In this document: piece by piece, positions 1 to 9,662 of the stretch
How positions within the stretch are numbered: position 1 is the first letter of the stretch
Layout of the letters: the number at the start of each line of letters is the position of its first letter
From: Chersky-840 sp963838775
Lineage (GTDB): Bacteria; Actinomycetota; Acidimicrobiia; Acidimicrobiales; UBA8190
NCBI GenBank assembly: GCA_963838775.1
Contig: CAWISP010000033.1
Location: 1-64,000 of the forward strand
Reading direction: 5' to 3'
DNA: 64,000 nucleotides
Translations under genes and position numbers: made by a program
Notes under the pieces: model-generated
The model's database searches: none
What the model was told of the DNA's origin: nothing
Seen by the model: only the letters and a program-made list of their open reading frames with translations

Positions 1-80
1 GGCAGGTCCTGTCGGTCGACGGCGGGGTGGGGGTGAAGTTCCCTACCCGGTGCCCGATCACCTGTGACCGGCACGTGACC

Positions 81-148
81 GGCAACGCCGAAGTCGGCAA
101 CGCCGAAGTCGGCAACGCCGAAGCCGGCAGCGCCGAAGCCGGCAGCGC
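81..148. repeat. 15-bp tandem repeat, about 4.5 copies
   Basis: Units of the form GGCAACGCCGAAGTC follow head to tail at 81, 96, 111 and 126, with a partial copy from 141. Units 3 and 4 differ by single substitutions. It lies upstream of the first recognisable gene. No function is evident; it could be a minisatellite or part of an unrecognised coding tail. Confidence 0.8.
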
Positions 149-229
149 GGCGGAGAGGGTAACGCCCGGCCTGTCAAGACCCGCGGCCGGTCGGCGGAGG
201 TGGAGCCGTTCCTCCGGGGTTGCGCATGG

Positions 230-1169
230 CGGGCGGTGCCGGGTGCGCCCTACCCGCGGTTCGATCCCCGCGAACGCGGCGCGGTATCGCCGACACGTGG
301 CAGTGCGCGGACATTCCGGCCGGGGTGCACCTCGAGCTCGTGGGCGACGCCACCGTCGTCACCCTCGACTACGTCACGCTCACCGACGACCTCGGCTACC
401 GGGGCGCGGGCGGGGACGACCTTCGCATTGTGGCGGGCGGCCCAGCAGGTCGACGAGCAAGCGGCCGTGCTCGGCGCCGGCACCGTGTCGCTCTCCATGG
501 GCGGGGCCGCCGACGACCCCGCCGTGGTGTACCTGCCCAGGGAGCGCGCCCGAGGGCGCCCGACTGCGCCCCGACGGTCGATCCAGCCCGCCCCGCGCGG
601 GGGCGCCCGCCTGGGTCGCGTACGGCGAGCTGCTCGAAGGCTGGGTGGCGAGCGCACCCGCCTGCTGGCATGGGGGGTGACAGCCGCCCGGCGACACCAT
701 CTCGATCTGGTCAACCTGGGCTATGCGGTCGGCACGCGGCGAGATCCCCTGCGCGGAGGCGATCGCCGGATTGGAGGTGGATGTCATCTCGATCTCGCAC
801 GGGACCAATTGCCGGACGCGGACACCCCACAGTGCCGGCATGATGCTCGAGACGACGCGGGCGTTCCTTGACATCGTGCGCCAGGGCCACCCCGACAGGC
901 CCATGGTCGTGGCGAGCCCGGTGCTCCGCCCCGACGCCGAGACCACGCCCAACCGACTGGGTGCGACGCTTGTGGACCTGCGTGCCGCCATGGAAGAGGC
1001 GGTGCGGGCCCGCATCGAGGCCGGTGACGCCACCATCGTGCTGATCCCCGGCGTCGAGGTCATCACGGCCGCACAACTGCCCGACGGCATCCATCCCGGC
1101 GACGAGGGCCAGGCGCGCCTGGCCGACGTCATCGGCGCTGCGGTCGTGGCGCGGCGGCCGGTGCCCTGA
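230..1169 (+). pseudogene. SGNH/GDSL-type hydrolase, multiply frameshifted
   Basis: Fragments of one SGNH hydrolase occur in order in all three forward frames. First comes a beta-rich N-terminal part (GVHLELVGDATVVTLDY), then VDEQAAVLGAGTVSL, then PAWVAYGELLEGW, then a long C-terminal part from 723 with ISHGTNC, RTPHSAGMM, VRQGHPDRP and LPDGIHPGDEG. The last supplies the Asp/His of the catalytic set. The family block with the nucleophile should read roughly YGDSxxEGW, but here it reads YGELLEGW, so the serine is lost or hidden by an indel. At least three frame changes are needed to join the pieces. The true start is unclear. The 148-aa C-terminal piece alone is intact. Confidence 0.7.
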
Positions 1170-1254
1170 CCACGGGTCCGGCGGGCCACGCCGGGCCGGG
1201 GGCTGACGGGTGGCCGGGTCCCCGTCGGTCGAGCGGGCGGGGCGACGGGCTGAT

Positions 1255-2079
1255 CGACTTCCTAGCATCATGCCCCGGCGAGTCCTTCGGACTGTCGGAG
1301 CTGGCCCGGACCCTCGGCATGTCCAAGGCCACCACGCACGGGGTGTGCACCACCTTGACCGGGGCGGGGTGGCTGCTGCGCCATCCCGTCCACAAGACCT
1401 ACACGTTGGGGCCCGCCCTCATCGCCGCCGGCCACGCCGCCGGCGCGCTCAGCTCGACCTCGTCGACCACGCCCGGCCCGAGATGGAGGAGCTCGCCGCC
1501 CACCTGGGCGCCCAGGTCGCGGCCTCGAGCACCGTCGGCGACGAGATGGTGCTCCTGGCCACCGCCGGCCGCCCGGGACTGATGCGGCCTCACCTTCACC
1601 GTGGGCCAGCGCGTCCCCGGCCCCGCCCCTCGGGACCGTGTTCCTGGCGTGGGCCGGGCCCAGCGCCGTCGAGCATTGGCTGGACCGGCTGGGCTGGGGG
1701 CCACGCTCGAGGACAAGGAGCGGTTGCGGTCGGCCCTGGCCGTGGTGCGGGAGCGGGGGTACGCGTCAATCTCGAGGCCGTGGCGAGCAACCTGAAACTG
1801 AGTCGGGCCCTGTCGGGGCGCGACAGCCGGCGCCGGGCCCTGGCCGTGGCCGTGGAGGACCTCGCCCACGAGGAGTACCTCCTCCAGGAGCTCGAGGAGG
1901 CAGCCACCTACCGGCTCAGCCAGATCTCGGCCCCCGTGTTCGGGTCCGACGGCGCGGTGGCGTTGGCGCTCACTGTCGTGGGGCTCCCCGAGAAGCTGAC
2001 GGGCGAGGAGATCCCGCTGTTCGCGACGCCCTGCTCGGTTCGGCGCGGCGATGGCGTCGATCCAGGGGAGGATCCCGGC
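1255..2079 (+). pseudogene. IclR-family transcriptional regulator, frameshifted
   Basis: The winged-helix part is visible near 1285-1440: SELARTLGMSKATTHGV, then LTGAGWLLRHP and KTYTLGPALIAAG, a standard IclR N-terminus. The effector domain continues in another frame (MEELAAHLGAQVAASSTV), changes frame again (VPGPAP, VFLAWAGPSAVEHWLDRLGWG), and ends with YRLSQISAPVFGSDGAVALALTVVGLP. At least three frame changes lie between 1440 and 1770. It directly precedes the short-chain dehydrogenase gene in the same direction, so it may have been its local regulator. An open frame falsely joins the regulator tail to the next gene. Confidence 0.7.
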
Positions 2080-2889
2080 ATGAACCCCGAGGCGTGGGCG
2101 GCTTTCGATCTCAGCGGGCGGGTGGCTGTTGTCACCGGGGCGGCGTCGGGGATCGGACGGGCCTCGGCGGTGCTGCTCGGCGCGGCGGGGGCGGCGGTCC
2201 TGTGCGCGGCGCGGACCTCGACGGCGCCGGCGCCCAAGCCACCGCAGGGCAACTCGAGGAGGCCGGATCCCGGGCCCTGGCCCGCCGCGTCGACGTGACG
2301 GTGCCCGGTGAGGTGGACGCCGTCGTCGCCGAGGCCGTCGCGCAGAGCTCGGGCGTCTCGACGTGATGGCCAATGTGGCCGGCATCATCGTCCAGGCGCC
2401 GGTGGTGGACTTCGACGACGATGCCTTCGACCGCATCATGGCCGTCAACCTGGGCGGCGTCTTCCGGGTCGTCGGGCGGCGGCACGCGTCATGAGCGCAC
2501 AGGGATCGGGTCGATCGTGAACATGGCGTCGGCCGCCATCGACACCCCGTCGCCGGGGTCGCCGGCTACGGCATGGCCAAGGCGGCCGTGGTCCAGCTCA
2601 CCCGGCTGCGCTACGAGATGGGGCCCCTCTGGGTCCGGGTCAACGCCGTGGCTCCGGGCTTCGTCGAAACCGCCATGACGAGCCGACGCTTCACGTCGGC
2701 CGACGGCAATGTCGACGAACCGCACCGCCAGGCCGTTCTCGATGCCGTGGCCCGGACGACCCCGCTGCGCATCGTGGGTCGACCCGAGGACATCGCCCAC
2801 GCCGTGCTGGAGCATCCGGCCTCGGACGTGTCCGGTTCGTCACGGGACAGATCGTGCGCCCCAACGGGGGCGTGGCCATGCCGTGGTGA
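2080..2889 (+). pseudogene. Short-chain dehydrogenase/reductase, frameshifted
   Basis: Starts at ATG 2080 (MNPEAWAAFDLSGRVAVVTG). The Rossmann glycine motif TGAASGIGRA is near residues 20-29. The order of pieces is that of a classical SDR: VLCA then DLDGAGAQATAGQLEEAG, DVMANVAGIIVQAPV (NAG-type motif), NLGGVFRVVG, SIVNMASAA (catalytic Ser region), VAGYGMAKAAVVQL (YxxxK), VNAVAPGFVETAM, and a C-terminus FVTGQIVRPNGG. The pieces fall in different frames, with breaks near 2200, 2350, 2490, 2560 and 2820. All catalytic segments can be found, so a functional oxidoreductase of unknown substrate would result if the breaks are sequence errors. Confidence 0.75.
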
Positions 2890-2902
2890 GGGAGGAGCGC
2901 AC

Positions 2903-3177
2903 ATGCAGGTGGTAGTGGACATGACGGGCGAGCCGGCCACGGTTGCACTCAGGAGCCCGCCGACTGCGCGCTTCCCACGTCGCCGTCCGGGGCGGCGGGG
3001 ACGCGGGCGCTCGACGCGGCGCTGCGGAGCAACGCCGTCGGCTCCCTCGACGGTGACGGTGAGGCCCTGGTCGAGGTGGACGTGGTGCGAAGGCTGGCAG
3101 CGGGCTCGGTCGACGAGACCTGGGAGACCGACTTCGCGGCCATGCTCGGCTACGCCCGGTCCAAAAAGGGTGGCTGA
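2903..3177 (+). pseudogene. Small conserved-looking protein, frameshifted
   Basis: An ATG at 2903, 13 bases after the SDR stop, begins MQVVVDMTGEPATVAL. The matching C-terminal half is one frame away, from about 2998: TRALDAALRSNAVGSLDGDG, then VEVDVVRRLAAG, VDETWETDFAAMLGYARSK, ending at 3177. Joined, it is a protein of about 90 residues. I do not recognise it. Its position suggests the same operon as the SDR. One frameshift near 2980 separates the halves. Confidence 0.4.
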
Positions 3178-3286
3178 GCGATGACGGGGCCGCGATCCGG
3201 GCCCACGTGGAGCGGGGAGGGAACGTACGCCGTCGTAGCGTCGGTCACTGTGATGGCGCTGTCCCGGCCTCCGGGGATCCTCCCGG

Positions 3287-3309
3287 TAGAATGTCAACAA
3301 TGGTTGTCA
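3287..3309 (+). promoter_or_regulatory. Candidate promoter with MarR-type operator
   Basis: TGTCAAC at 3292-3298 and GTTGTCA at 3303-3309 form an inverted repeat with one mismatch around a 4-bp centre. TAGAAT at 3287-3292 resembles a -10 element. The site lies just upstream of the GTG start of the MarR-family gene, the usual place for autoregulation. Confidence 0.4.
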
Positions 3310-3328
3310 TTTACAGGGAGCGACGATC

Positions 3329-3862
3329 GTGACCGTCGGTGCGGACCACCCGGGACCGCCACGAGGCACGCGCGTGGCGGTCGACGGGGAGACCACCCGG
3401 GCCTCGGCGCCGTGCTGCGCCTGCGTTGGATCGGTACCAGCGTCGGATGGACACGGCCATGGCGGGCGCCGGGTTCGGCGACAGGGGACTGCCCGACGGG
3501 CGGGTCCTGCGCATGTGCGCCGGTCCGGCCGGGACGACGACCTCGCACATCGGTCGGGAGTTGGGGATCACGCGCCAGGGTGCGGGCAAGATCGTGAGCA
3601 GTCTTCGTGATCGCGGCTACGTGGAGGTGACGGGTTCGCCGACAAGTGGCCAGAGAAGACCGTGAGGCTCACGGCGAGGGCCCACGACTACCTCGCCGTG
3701 CACCGCAAGGCAGCCCGGTCCATCGAGCGACAGTTGCGAACCGAGCTCGGGCAAGAGGCGTTCGACAGCCTCCACCGTCTGCTCGACATCCTGGTCGGCG
3801 ACGAGGAAGCCCGCCTGAGCGACTATTTCTTGACGATGAGGCATTCCCGTTCTCGACAATGA
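3329..3862 (+). pseudogene. MarR-family transcriptional regulator, frameshifted
   Basis: The GTG at 3329 follows a GGGAG ribosome site by 8 bases. The winged-helix core is clear: DRYQRRMDTAMAGAG, PAGTTTSHIGRELGITRQG, GKIVSSLRDRGYVEV. It resumes in another frame with DKWPEKTVRLTARAHDYL and the dimerisation helices up to FLTMRHSRSRQ at 3862. Frame changes lie near 3400, 3430 and 3640. MarR proteins usually repress their own gene and a neighbour; the inverted repeat in front of the start fits that. The ligand is unknown. Confidence 0.7.
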
Positions 3863-3979
3863 GGCATTCCTGGCGCCAAGGGTCCCGAGATCCATGATCC
3901 GACCCTCGGGGCGGCGTCGAGCCGATGCTCGTTCCGGATCACTGCCGGGAGCGGTAGTTTCGCAGCCGGAGGTGATCTC

Positions 3980-5368
3980 GTGAGCGCCACAAGGACAGAG
4001 ACCGATTCGATGGGCCCCATCGAGGTGCCCGCCGACCGGTACTGGGTGCCCAGACGGCTCTCCTCGTGCATTTCGACCTCCGGCGACGCGCTCGACGTCC
4101 GTCTGATGATCCGCGCCTTCGGGATCCTCAAGGACGCCTCGGCACGCACCAACGTCGATCTCGGGATGCTCGATCCCAAGCTGGCCGAGCTGATCGAGGT
4201 GGGAGCGTCCACAAGGTCACCGAGGGCTTGGCTGACGGCCCACTTCCCGCTGCGGGTGTGGCAGACCGGCAGCCGCACCCAGACCAACATGAACGCCAAC
4301 GAGGTCATCTCCAACCGGGCCATCGAGCTCGCCGGTGGGGTCATGGGGTCGAAGACCCCGGTGCATCCCAACGACCACGTCAACATGTCGCAGTCGTCGA
4401 ACGACACGTTCCCCACCGCCATGCACATCGCCGCGGGGTCGAGCAGATCATCCATGTCCTGCTGCCTGCGGGTGGGTGCGTTGCGACGCCCTGGCCGTCA
4501 AGGCCGACGCCTTTGCGCCGATCGTCAAGATCGGCCGCACCCACCTGATGGACGCCGTGCCGCTCACCTTGGGCCAGGAGTTCTCGGGGTACGTGGCCCA
4601 ACTCGACGCCGATGTCAAGAGGATCGAGGGGTGTCTGCCCGACCTCTACGAGTTGGCGCTCGGGGGCACCGCCGTGGGAACCGGCCTCGACACCCACCCC
4701 GAGTTCGGCGCCCGGGCCGCCGCTCACATCGCCGAGATCACCGCGGTTCCCTTCGTCACCGCCCCCAACAAGTTCGCCGCCCTCGCCGCCCATGACGCCC
4801 TGGTGCAGGCGAGTGCGACGCTGCGGACGCTGGCGGTGTGCTCACCAAGATCGCCGACGACTTCCGGTGGCTCGGGTCCGGGCCGCGCAGTGGGCTCGCC
4901 GAGCTCGTGCTGCCTCCGAATGAGCCGGGGTCGTCGATCATGCCGGGCAAGGTCAATCCAACCCAGTGCGAAGCGATGATCATGGTCTGCATCCAGGTCA
5001 TGGGGAACGACACGGCGGTGGCGGTGGCGGGGAGCCGGGGCAATCTCGAGCTCAATGTGTGCAAGCCCGTCATCATCCGCAACATCCTGCATTCGGTGAC
5101 CCTGCTGTCGGACGCGTGCCAGGCGTTCCGGGAATTCGCCGTCGAGGGCCTCGAGCCCGACCGCGCCCAGATCCACCGCCACCTCGAGAACTCGCTCATG
5201 CTGGTCACGGCGCTCAACCCGCTCATCGGGTATGACAAGGCCGCCGAGGTCGCCAAGAAGGCGCACACCGAGGGCATCACGCTGCGGGAGGCGGCGGTGG
5301 CACTCGGGTACCTCACCGCCGAGGAGTTCGACCGGGCGGTGCGACCTGAGGACATGACGCACCCCTGA
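3980..5368 (+). pseudogene. fumC: Class II fumarate hydratase, frameshifted
   Basis: Converts fumarate to malate in the TCA cycle. From GTG 3980 the pieces are MSATRTETDSMGPIEVPADRYW, LRVWQTGSRTQTNMNANEV, VHPNDHVNMSQSSNDTFPTA, KIGRTHLMDAVPLTLGQEF, ALGGTAVGTGL and the class II signature GSSIMPGKVNPTQCEA near 4928, then the C-terminal DMTHP. TGSRTQTN carries Arg where fumarases usually have Gly in TGSGTQTN. Frame breaks lie near 4050, 4200, 4440-4490 and 4835. The C-terminal 176 residues are intact. Aspartase is the close alternative, but VHPNDHVN and THLMDA favour fumarase. In a living cell this should be essential, so consensus error is a likely cause of the breaks. Confidence 0.85.
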
Positions 5369-5427
5369 GGTGGGAGGCCCCGCACCGATGCCGACGAGTT
5401 GCCCTGCACGCCGTTCCCCGTGTCGTC

Positions 5428-5723
5428 ATGCCTGAGCTCCTCGAGCACGCCGTCGTCGACGCGGCGGTGGCCGGCGGCCTGGCGTGGGAGCGTCACGGAG
5501 ACGAAATCGTGAAGACGCGGTCCGAGGCAAGGACTTCGCCGCCGCATTGGCGTACGTGAACGCCGTGGGTGCCCTGGCCGAGGAGATGGACCACCATCCC
5601 GACATCGACATCCGCTGGAACACCGTCACCCTTCGCCTGACCACGCACTCCGAGGGCGGCCTCACCCACCTGGACCTCGATCTCGCCCGGTTGATCGACG
5701 CCCTGCCCGTCGCGGGTGGCTAA
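5428..5723 (+). pseudogene. 4a-hydroxytetrahydrobiopterin dehydratase-like protein, one frameshift
   Basis: The ATG at 5428 begins MPELLEHAVVDAAVAGGLAWERHGDEIVKT. One base is missing or extra near 5525, after which the protein continues KDFAAALAYVNAVGALAEE, MDHHPDIDIRWNTVTLRL, THSEGGLTHLDLDLARLID. The HHPDIDIRWNTV block is the signature of pterin-4a-carbinolamine dehydratases, which recycle the pterin cofactor after aromatic hydroxylation. The joined length, about 98 residues, is normal for the family. The last 8 bases overlap the next gene. Confidence 0.75.
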
Positions 5724-6765
5724 GGCTCGGGCCCGACCGACGTCGTTTCGATACGTCCCGGCCGGGGACCTCGACGGCCGGCCCCACGTCATCGTGGACG
5801 GGGCGCCGCGCCCGGGGACGGTCGCCACGCTGTCGCACTGGCCGGGAACGCCCACACCGGTGGCGTTGTGGCACGACGTCTCGGCCGGGATCGTCATGCG
5901 GGCGCGGGCCCGCCCCGGTGGTCTTCCCGACGGGGTGGCGGTGGCCTCGATCGACCACTACGACGCCGACGGCGTGATCGCCCTCGGACTCCTGTGCGTC
6001 GAGGGCCTGGCCGACGAGCACGGGACGCTTCTGGTCGAGGCGGCCCGTGTGGGCGATTTCGACGTGGTCACCGACCGCCCCGCCGCGCTGGTGGCGTTCG
6101 CCCTCGGTGCACTGGGTGACGTCGAGCAGGCCGCGGCTGCCCTCGCTGTGCCGGTCCCACGCGGCGAAGGCACGGACCGCACCGCCTGGGCCGCCACCGA
6201 AGCGGTGCGCATCCTTCCCGCGCTCGCCGCCGACCCCGAGTCCTACCGAGCCCTGTGGGGAGACGAGGCCGATGCTCTCGATGCCTCGAGGCGCGCCCTG
6301 TCCGAAGGATGGGCGAGCATCGAGGAGCGTCGCCCACTCGACCTGGCGATCGTCCGGGTCGACGTCACGCATCCCGACGCCGCCCGGGCCGCGTGGGGAG
6401 GGGCGCCGCTGCACCCCGCCGCGGTGCACTCGACCACCGACCTCCTGCGGGTGGCCACCATCGCCGGCGGTCGAGTGGAGGTCCGCTACCGCTACGAGTC
6501 GTGGGTCAGGCTCAAGGCGCGCCGTCCGGTGCGGCGGGTCGACCTCGCCGCCGTGGCCACCGAGCTCACCACGATGGAGGGGGCACGCACCCGTTGGGTG
6601 TTCGACGGGGCGGGCGCCCTCACCGGCGCGCTGCGCCTGGCCGACGCGGGAGCGAGCACGCTCGATCCCGAGGAGGTGGTGGAGCTCGTGTGTCTGCGCC
6701 TCGAGATCCTCGACGCCGGGCCCCCGGCGTGGGACCCCTACGGGATGCCCGTCGCACCGGCATGA
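5716..6765 (+). CDS. DUF6687-like protein
   Basis: An intact 349-residue protein, the first unbroken gene of the window. The N-terminal part has FRYVPAGDLDGRPHVIVDG, TVATLSHWPGTPTP and IDHYDADGVIALGLLCVEG, which I match from memory to the DUF6687 family of actinobacteria. Function is unknown. The DHYDADG motif, followed by a helical region, loosely resembles DHH-type metal sites, but this is inference. No signal peptide or membrane segment is seen, so it is probably cytoplasmic. It overlaps the end of the pterin dehydratase gene by 8 bases, suggesting co-translation. Confidence 0.75.
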   Translation: MAKARARPTSFRYVPAGDLDGRPHVIVDGAPRPGTVATLSHWPGTPTPVALWHDVSAGIVMRARARPGGLPDGVAVASIDHYDADGVIALGLLCVEGLADEHGTLLVEAARVGDFDVVTDRPAALVAFALGALGDVEQAAAALAVPVPRGEGTDRTAWAATEAVRILPALAADPESYRALWGDEADALDASRRALSEGWASIEERRPLDLAIVRVDVTHPDAARAAWGGAPLHPAAVHSTTDLLRVATIAGGRVEVRYRYESWVRLKARRPVRRVDLAAVATELTTMEGARTRWVFDGAGALTGALRLADAGASTLDPEEVVELVCLRLEILDAGPPAWDPYGMPVAPA

Positions 6766-6879
6766 CCCCGACGGATGGTCGCGACGGCGCTGCGCCCCTC
6801 TTCCGAACCGTGCCGCTCGGTGTCGCCGGGTCGACCTCGTCGACGTTGCGCCGCTGAGACGCTCAGGCGGCTGAGACGC

Positions 6880-7623
6880 TCACGCGATGGGGAGGTCCCA
6901 CATCGGGAACCACCGTGACAGGTCGGGCTCGATGGGTAGGTCCTCGCTGAGCATGCCCTTGATCCGGAGCTCGAGTTCGTTGTCCCGTTGCTCGGGGCCG
7001 GTGGGGGCGAAGGGATAGAAGGTCCCTGCTTGGCCAGGTACACGAGATAGAGAGGCCGGGTGATGGCGTCGGCGCTTGCGCCGCTGGCCTCGGGGGCACC
7101 CATATCGCCGGAGTCGCCCGATCCCTGGGCCGGGCCGGGGGCGAAGCCGAAGACCGAGCACAGCAGCTGCGTGCTCCAGCCCGCTGTCCTGGAGCGAGGA
7201 ATGCACCATATGGACGTGGGTGACGAGGTCGTCGACGGCACTCGCCTCGACGATGATCCACCGGTACCCGAACTTGTCGCCCACGTGGCGCACGACGGTG
7301 TTCGCCGCGCCTCCCGCACCTCCCGCGGTTGCGGCAGCTGCCGCGCCTCCCGCGGTTCCCGGTGTGGCCGGTGCGGCGGGGGCGGCCGGGGCGGGCGACC
7401 CGAGAGCGGGCTCGTCCGGTGTCGCCAGGAGCTGTTCGAGCTCGGCCTGCATCTCGGCGAAGGGTTGTCCGGCCGGAGGCTTGAAACACACACCGGCGCG
7501 ACCGGTAGGGACCAGCCCCGCTGTCACCTGCAGCGTGATGGCGGCCGAGGGCAGTGAGAACAGGGCATCGAGGTTGGCTCGCACGGGCTTGGTGCGGCCC
7601 AGCAATGTGTCGAACAGTCCCAT
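6880..7623 (-). CDS. pspAB: PspA-associated protein PspAB, with two compensating frameshifts
   Basis: The N-terminus MGLFDTLLGRTKPVRANLDALF and C-terminus IEPDLSRWFPMWDLP are typical of PspAB, a soluble partner in the actinobacterial PspA envelope-stress system. Residues of about 150-195 read as arginine-rich nonsense, whereas a neighbouring minus frame gives the expected QLLCSVFGFAPGP and PLYLVYLAKQG. Frame changes near 7190 and 7028 therefore cancel out. A low-complexity Ala/Pro/Gly linker occupies residues of about 75-105. The gene is the last of the pspA-htpX-pspAB operon. Its open frame is continuous, but the middle of the predicted protein should not be trusted. Confidence 0.8.
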   Translation of the reverse strand: MGLFDTLLGRTKPVRANLDALFSLPSAAITLQVTAGLVPTGRAGVCFKPPAGQPFAEMQAELEQLLATPDEPALGSPAPAAPAAPATPGTAGGAAAAATAGGAGGAANTVVRHVGDKFGYRWIIVEASAVDDLVTHVHMVHSSLQDSGLEHAAAVLGLRLRPRPGPGIGRLRRYGCPRGQRRKRRRHHPASLSRVPGQAGTFYPFAPTGPEQRDNELELRIKGMLSEDLPIEPDLSRWFPMWDLPIA

Positions 7624-7672
7624 CAGGGTCCCGTCCGCGGCAAGCGCCGGGCCCCGTCGCGCACAAGCATGC

Positions 7673-8602
7673 TCATCCGGGCTGGTTCATCTCGGCTTCG
7701 AGCTTGGCCAACTGGTCGAGTCGCTTCTGCAGCGGCGGGTGCGTGGAGAAGAGCGTCGACAAGCTCGTGCCCTGAGACAGGGCGGGTGTGAAGAAGAAGG
7801 CGTTGAAGTGCTCGGCGGCGCGGAGGTCCCGGGTGGGAATGCGCGACATCTCCCCGGTCACTTTCACGAGGGCCGAGGCGAGGAGCGACGGCCGGCCGAT
7901 CAGGATTGCTCCCGAGCGGTCGGCGGCCAGCTCGCGATAGCGCGACAGCGCCATGGTGAGGAGGAAGCTGATGGCGTAGATGATCGCCGAGACCACGATC
8001 ACGGCGAGCTCGACCATGGCGGCCTGTCCGCCGCTGTTGCTGTTGCTGCTCCTGCCACCGAAACCGCCGAAGAGCCCGGCGTAGATGGTGAACCGCGTGA
8101 TGAGCCCGGCCACCATCCCGAGGAAGCTGGCGATGGTCATGACGGCCACGTCGCGGTGGGCGACGTGCGACAGCTCGTGGGCCAGCACGGCTTCGAGCTC
8201 GGGCTCGTCGAGCCGCCGCATGATGCCCCGGGTCGCGGACACCACGGCGTTCGAAGGGTTGCGCCCCGTGGCGAAGGCGTTGGGCATGTCGACATCGGCG
8301 ACCGCCACGCGTGGCTTCTTCATGTCGGCGAGGGCACACAGCCGGTCGACGATGCCGTGAAGCTCGGGCTCCTGCTCGGGGGTCACGATGTGCCCGTGCA
8401 TGCCGAAGAGGGCGATCTTGTCCGAGAACCAGTACTGGCAGAACAAGAAGGCGGCCGCCAGGACGAGGATCACGCCGAGGTTGAGGCCGACGGCGAAGAG
8501 GATGCCGATGACGAGGCCGTAGAGAAGGACCATCAGCAGTCCGGTGATGAACATGCGCACTGTGAGTCCGTGGTCGGGGGGGATGCGGCGGTTGATCGCC
8601 AT
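7673..8602 (-). CDS. htpX: Membrane zinc metalloprotease HtpX
   Basis: An M48-family membrane protease that degrades damaged membrane proteins. Two N-terminal membrane segments (residues of about 15-57) precede the zinc site HELSH at 142-146, with the third ligand in the RYRELAADRSG segment. Two more hydrophobic segments lie at about 155-215. The length of 309 residues is normal for the family. The ATG overlaps the stop of pspA by one base (TGATG on the minus strand), so it is translationally coupled to pspA and followed by pspAB. Confidence 0.93.
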   Translation of the reverse strand: MAINRRIPPDHGLTVRMFITGLLMVLLYGLVIGILFAVGLNLGVILVLAAAFLFCQYWFSDKIALFGMHGHIVTPEQEPELHGIVDRLCALADMKKPRVAVADVDMPNAFATGRNPSNAVVSATRGIMRRLDEPELEAVLAHELSHVAHRDVAVMTIASFLGMVAGLITRFTIYAGLFGGFGGRSSNSNSGGQAAMVELAVIVVSAIIYAISFLLTMALSRYRELAADRSGAILIGRPSLLASALVKVTGEMSRIPTRDLRAAEHFNAFFFTPALSQGTSLSTLFSTHPPLQKRLDQLAKLEAEMNQPG

Positions 8603-9438
8603 CAGGAATTCACCTCGGGTTGGGCATCAGGTTGTGGATTGGGTTGGGTGGTCGGAGACGGAGCCGGGTGTCCCGGAGCCGCCGGAGCGGCTCCGGTCCC
8701 CGCCGGGGCCGCCGGGGGCAGCACGGCAGTGGGGGCAGGGGTCGCGGCCAGTTCGGTCTTGAGCGCGGCGAGCTCCCGATCAACCTGGGACGTGGCGCTC
8801 ACCTTATTGAGCTTGGCCTGGATGTCGTCGGTGCTCGAGCTCAGGTCGGTCAGCGCGCCCGACGCCAGGAGCTCGTCGATGGCCCCGGCCCGCGCCTGCA
8901 TCTGCGCGATCTTGTCCTCGGCGTGCTGCATCGTCTGGCCTGCGTCGCTCATGGACCCCGAGATGCCGGCCACGGCCTCACCGATCCGGGTCTGGGCCTG
9001 CGCGGCGGTGTAGGTCGCCTTCAAGGTCTCCTTCCGCGTCCGGAAGGCGGCAACCTGGGCCTGGAGACGGTCGGAGGTCTCGACGAGCTTGTCCTGTTGC
9101 GCAGCGATCTGGGTGTGCTGGCTCTCGAGATCGGTGAGCTCCGCGCCGATGGTCGCCCGCCGGCTCAGCGCCTCGCGGGCCAGGTCCTCACGGTTCTGGC
9201 CGAGCGCCTGACGGGCCTGTTCTTGGAGCTTCGTCGCCTGCTGCTGGAGCTGGTTGGCCTGGATCTCGATCCGCTTCTTGGCCGTCGCCACCTCGGCGAT
9301 GCTCCGGCGCATCCTCTGGATGTTCTCGAGCTGCTTCTCGTAGGACAGGTCGAGGGTGTCGCGGGGGTCTTCGACCTTGTCGAGCAACTTGTTGGTCTTG
9401 GCCCGGAAGATGTTCAGAAATCGCTGGAAGACGCCCAT
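8602..9438 (-). CDS. pspA: PspA/IM30 family phage-shock protein
   Basis: A peripheral inner-membrane protein of the ESCRT-III-like PspA/Vipp1 family that protects the membrane barrier under stress. The start MGVFQRFLNIFRAK at 9438 gives the usual amphipathic N-terminal helix; an upstream ATG at 9453 is also open. Residues of about 30-220 are nearly continuous coiled coil (EDPRDTLDLSYEKQLENIQ and onward). The last 45 residues are Pro/Ala-rich and probably disordered, an extension beyond the standard fold. It is the first gene of pspA-htpX-pspAB. Confidence 0.92.
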   Translation of the reverse strand: MGVFQRFLNIFRAKTNKLLDKVEDPRDTLDLSYEKQLENIQRMRRSIAEVATAKKRIEIQANQLQQQATKLQEQARQALGQNREDLAREALSRRATIGAELTDLESQHTQIAAQQDKLVETSDRLQAQVAAFRTRKETLKATYTAAQAQTRIGEAVAGISGSMSDAGQTMQHAEDKIAQMQARAGAIDELLASGALTDLSSSTDDIQAKLNKVSATSQVDRELAALKTELAATPAPTAVLPPAAPAGTGAAPAAPGHPAPSPTTQPNPQPDAQPEVNS

Positions 9439-9662
9439 GGCACCTAAGAGCATAGGGGAGGGTCATCGTCTGTTCGCCGCGCCGAACCCCAGCTGAGGAC
9501 GGGTGTGAACGACCTCCGCCCGGATCGCCCGACGCCTCGGGCCACCGGGGTGGAGCGGGGGGCGTGGTGTCTGCGTGGGGTCGGCGGGCCCCGCTCCGGG
9601 AAGGCCCGAGGCTGGTCCGGACCCTGTTCCGCCCGGCACAGCGGCCAGGTACCGTGAGTGAA

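Noticed and set aside
27..680. Plus-strand frame starting MGVKFPTRC with repeated GNAEV units
   Set aside because: The first part is the 15-bp repeat and most of the rest is Arg/Pro-rich out-of-frame reading of the SGNH gene. Only a short piece (PAWVAYGELLEGW) belongs to the hydrolase.
1210..2298. Fusion of IclR regulator and SDR as one protein
   Set aside because: The shared open frame arises from frameshifts. The SDR has its own start at 2080 and both families are normally separate.
7076..9013. 645-codon plus-strand open frame across pspAB, htpX and pspA
   Set aside because: It is antisense to three recognised genes, a common effect of high GC third positions.
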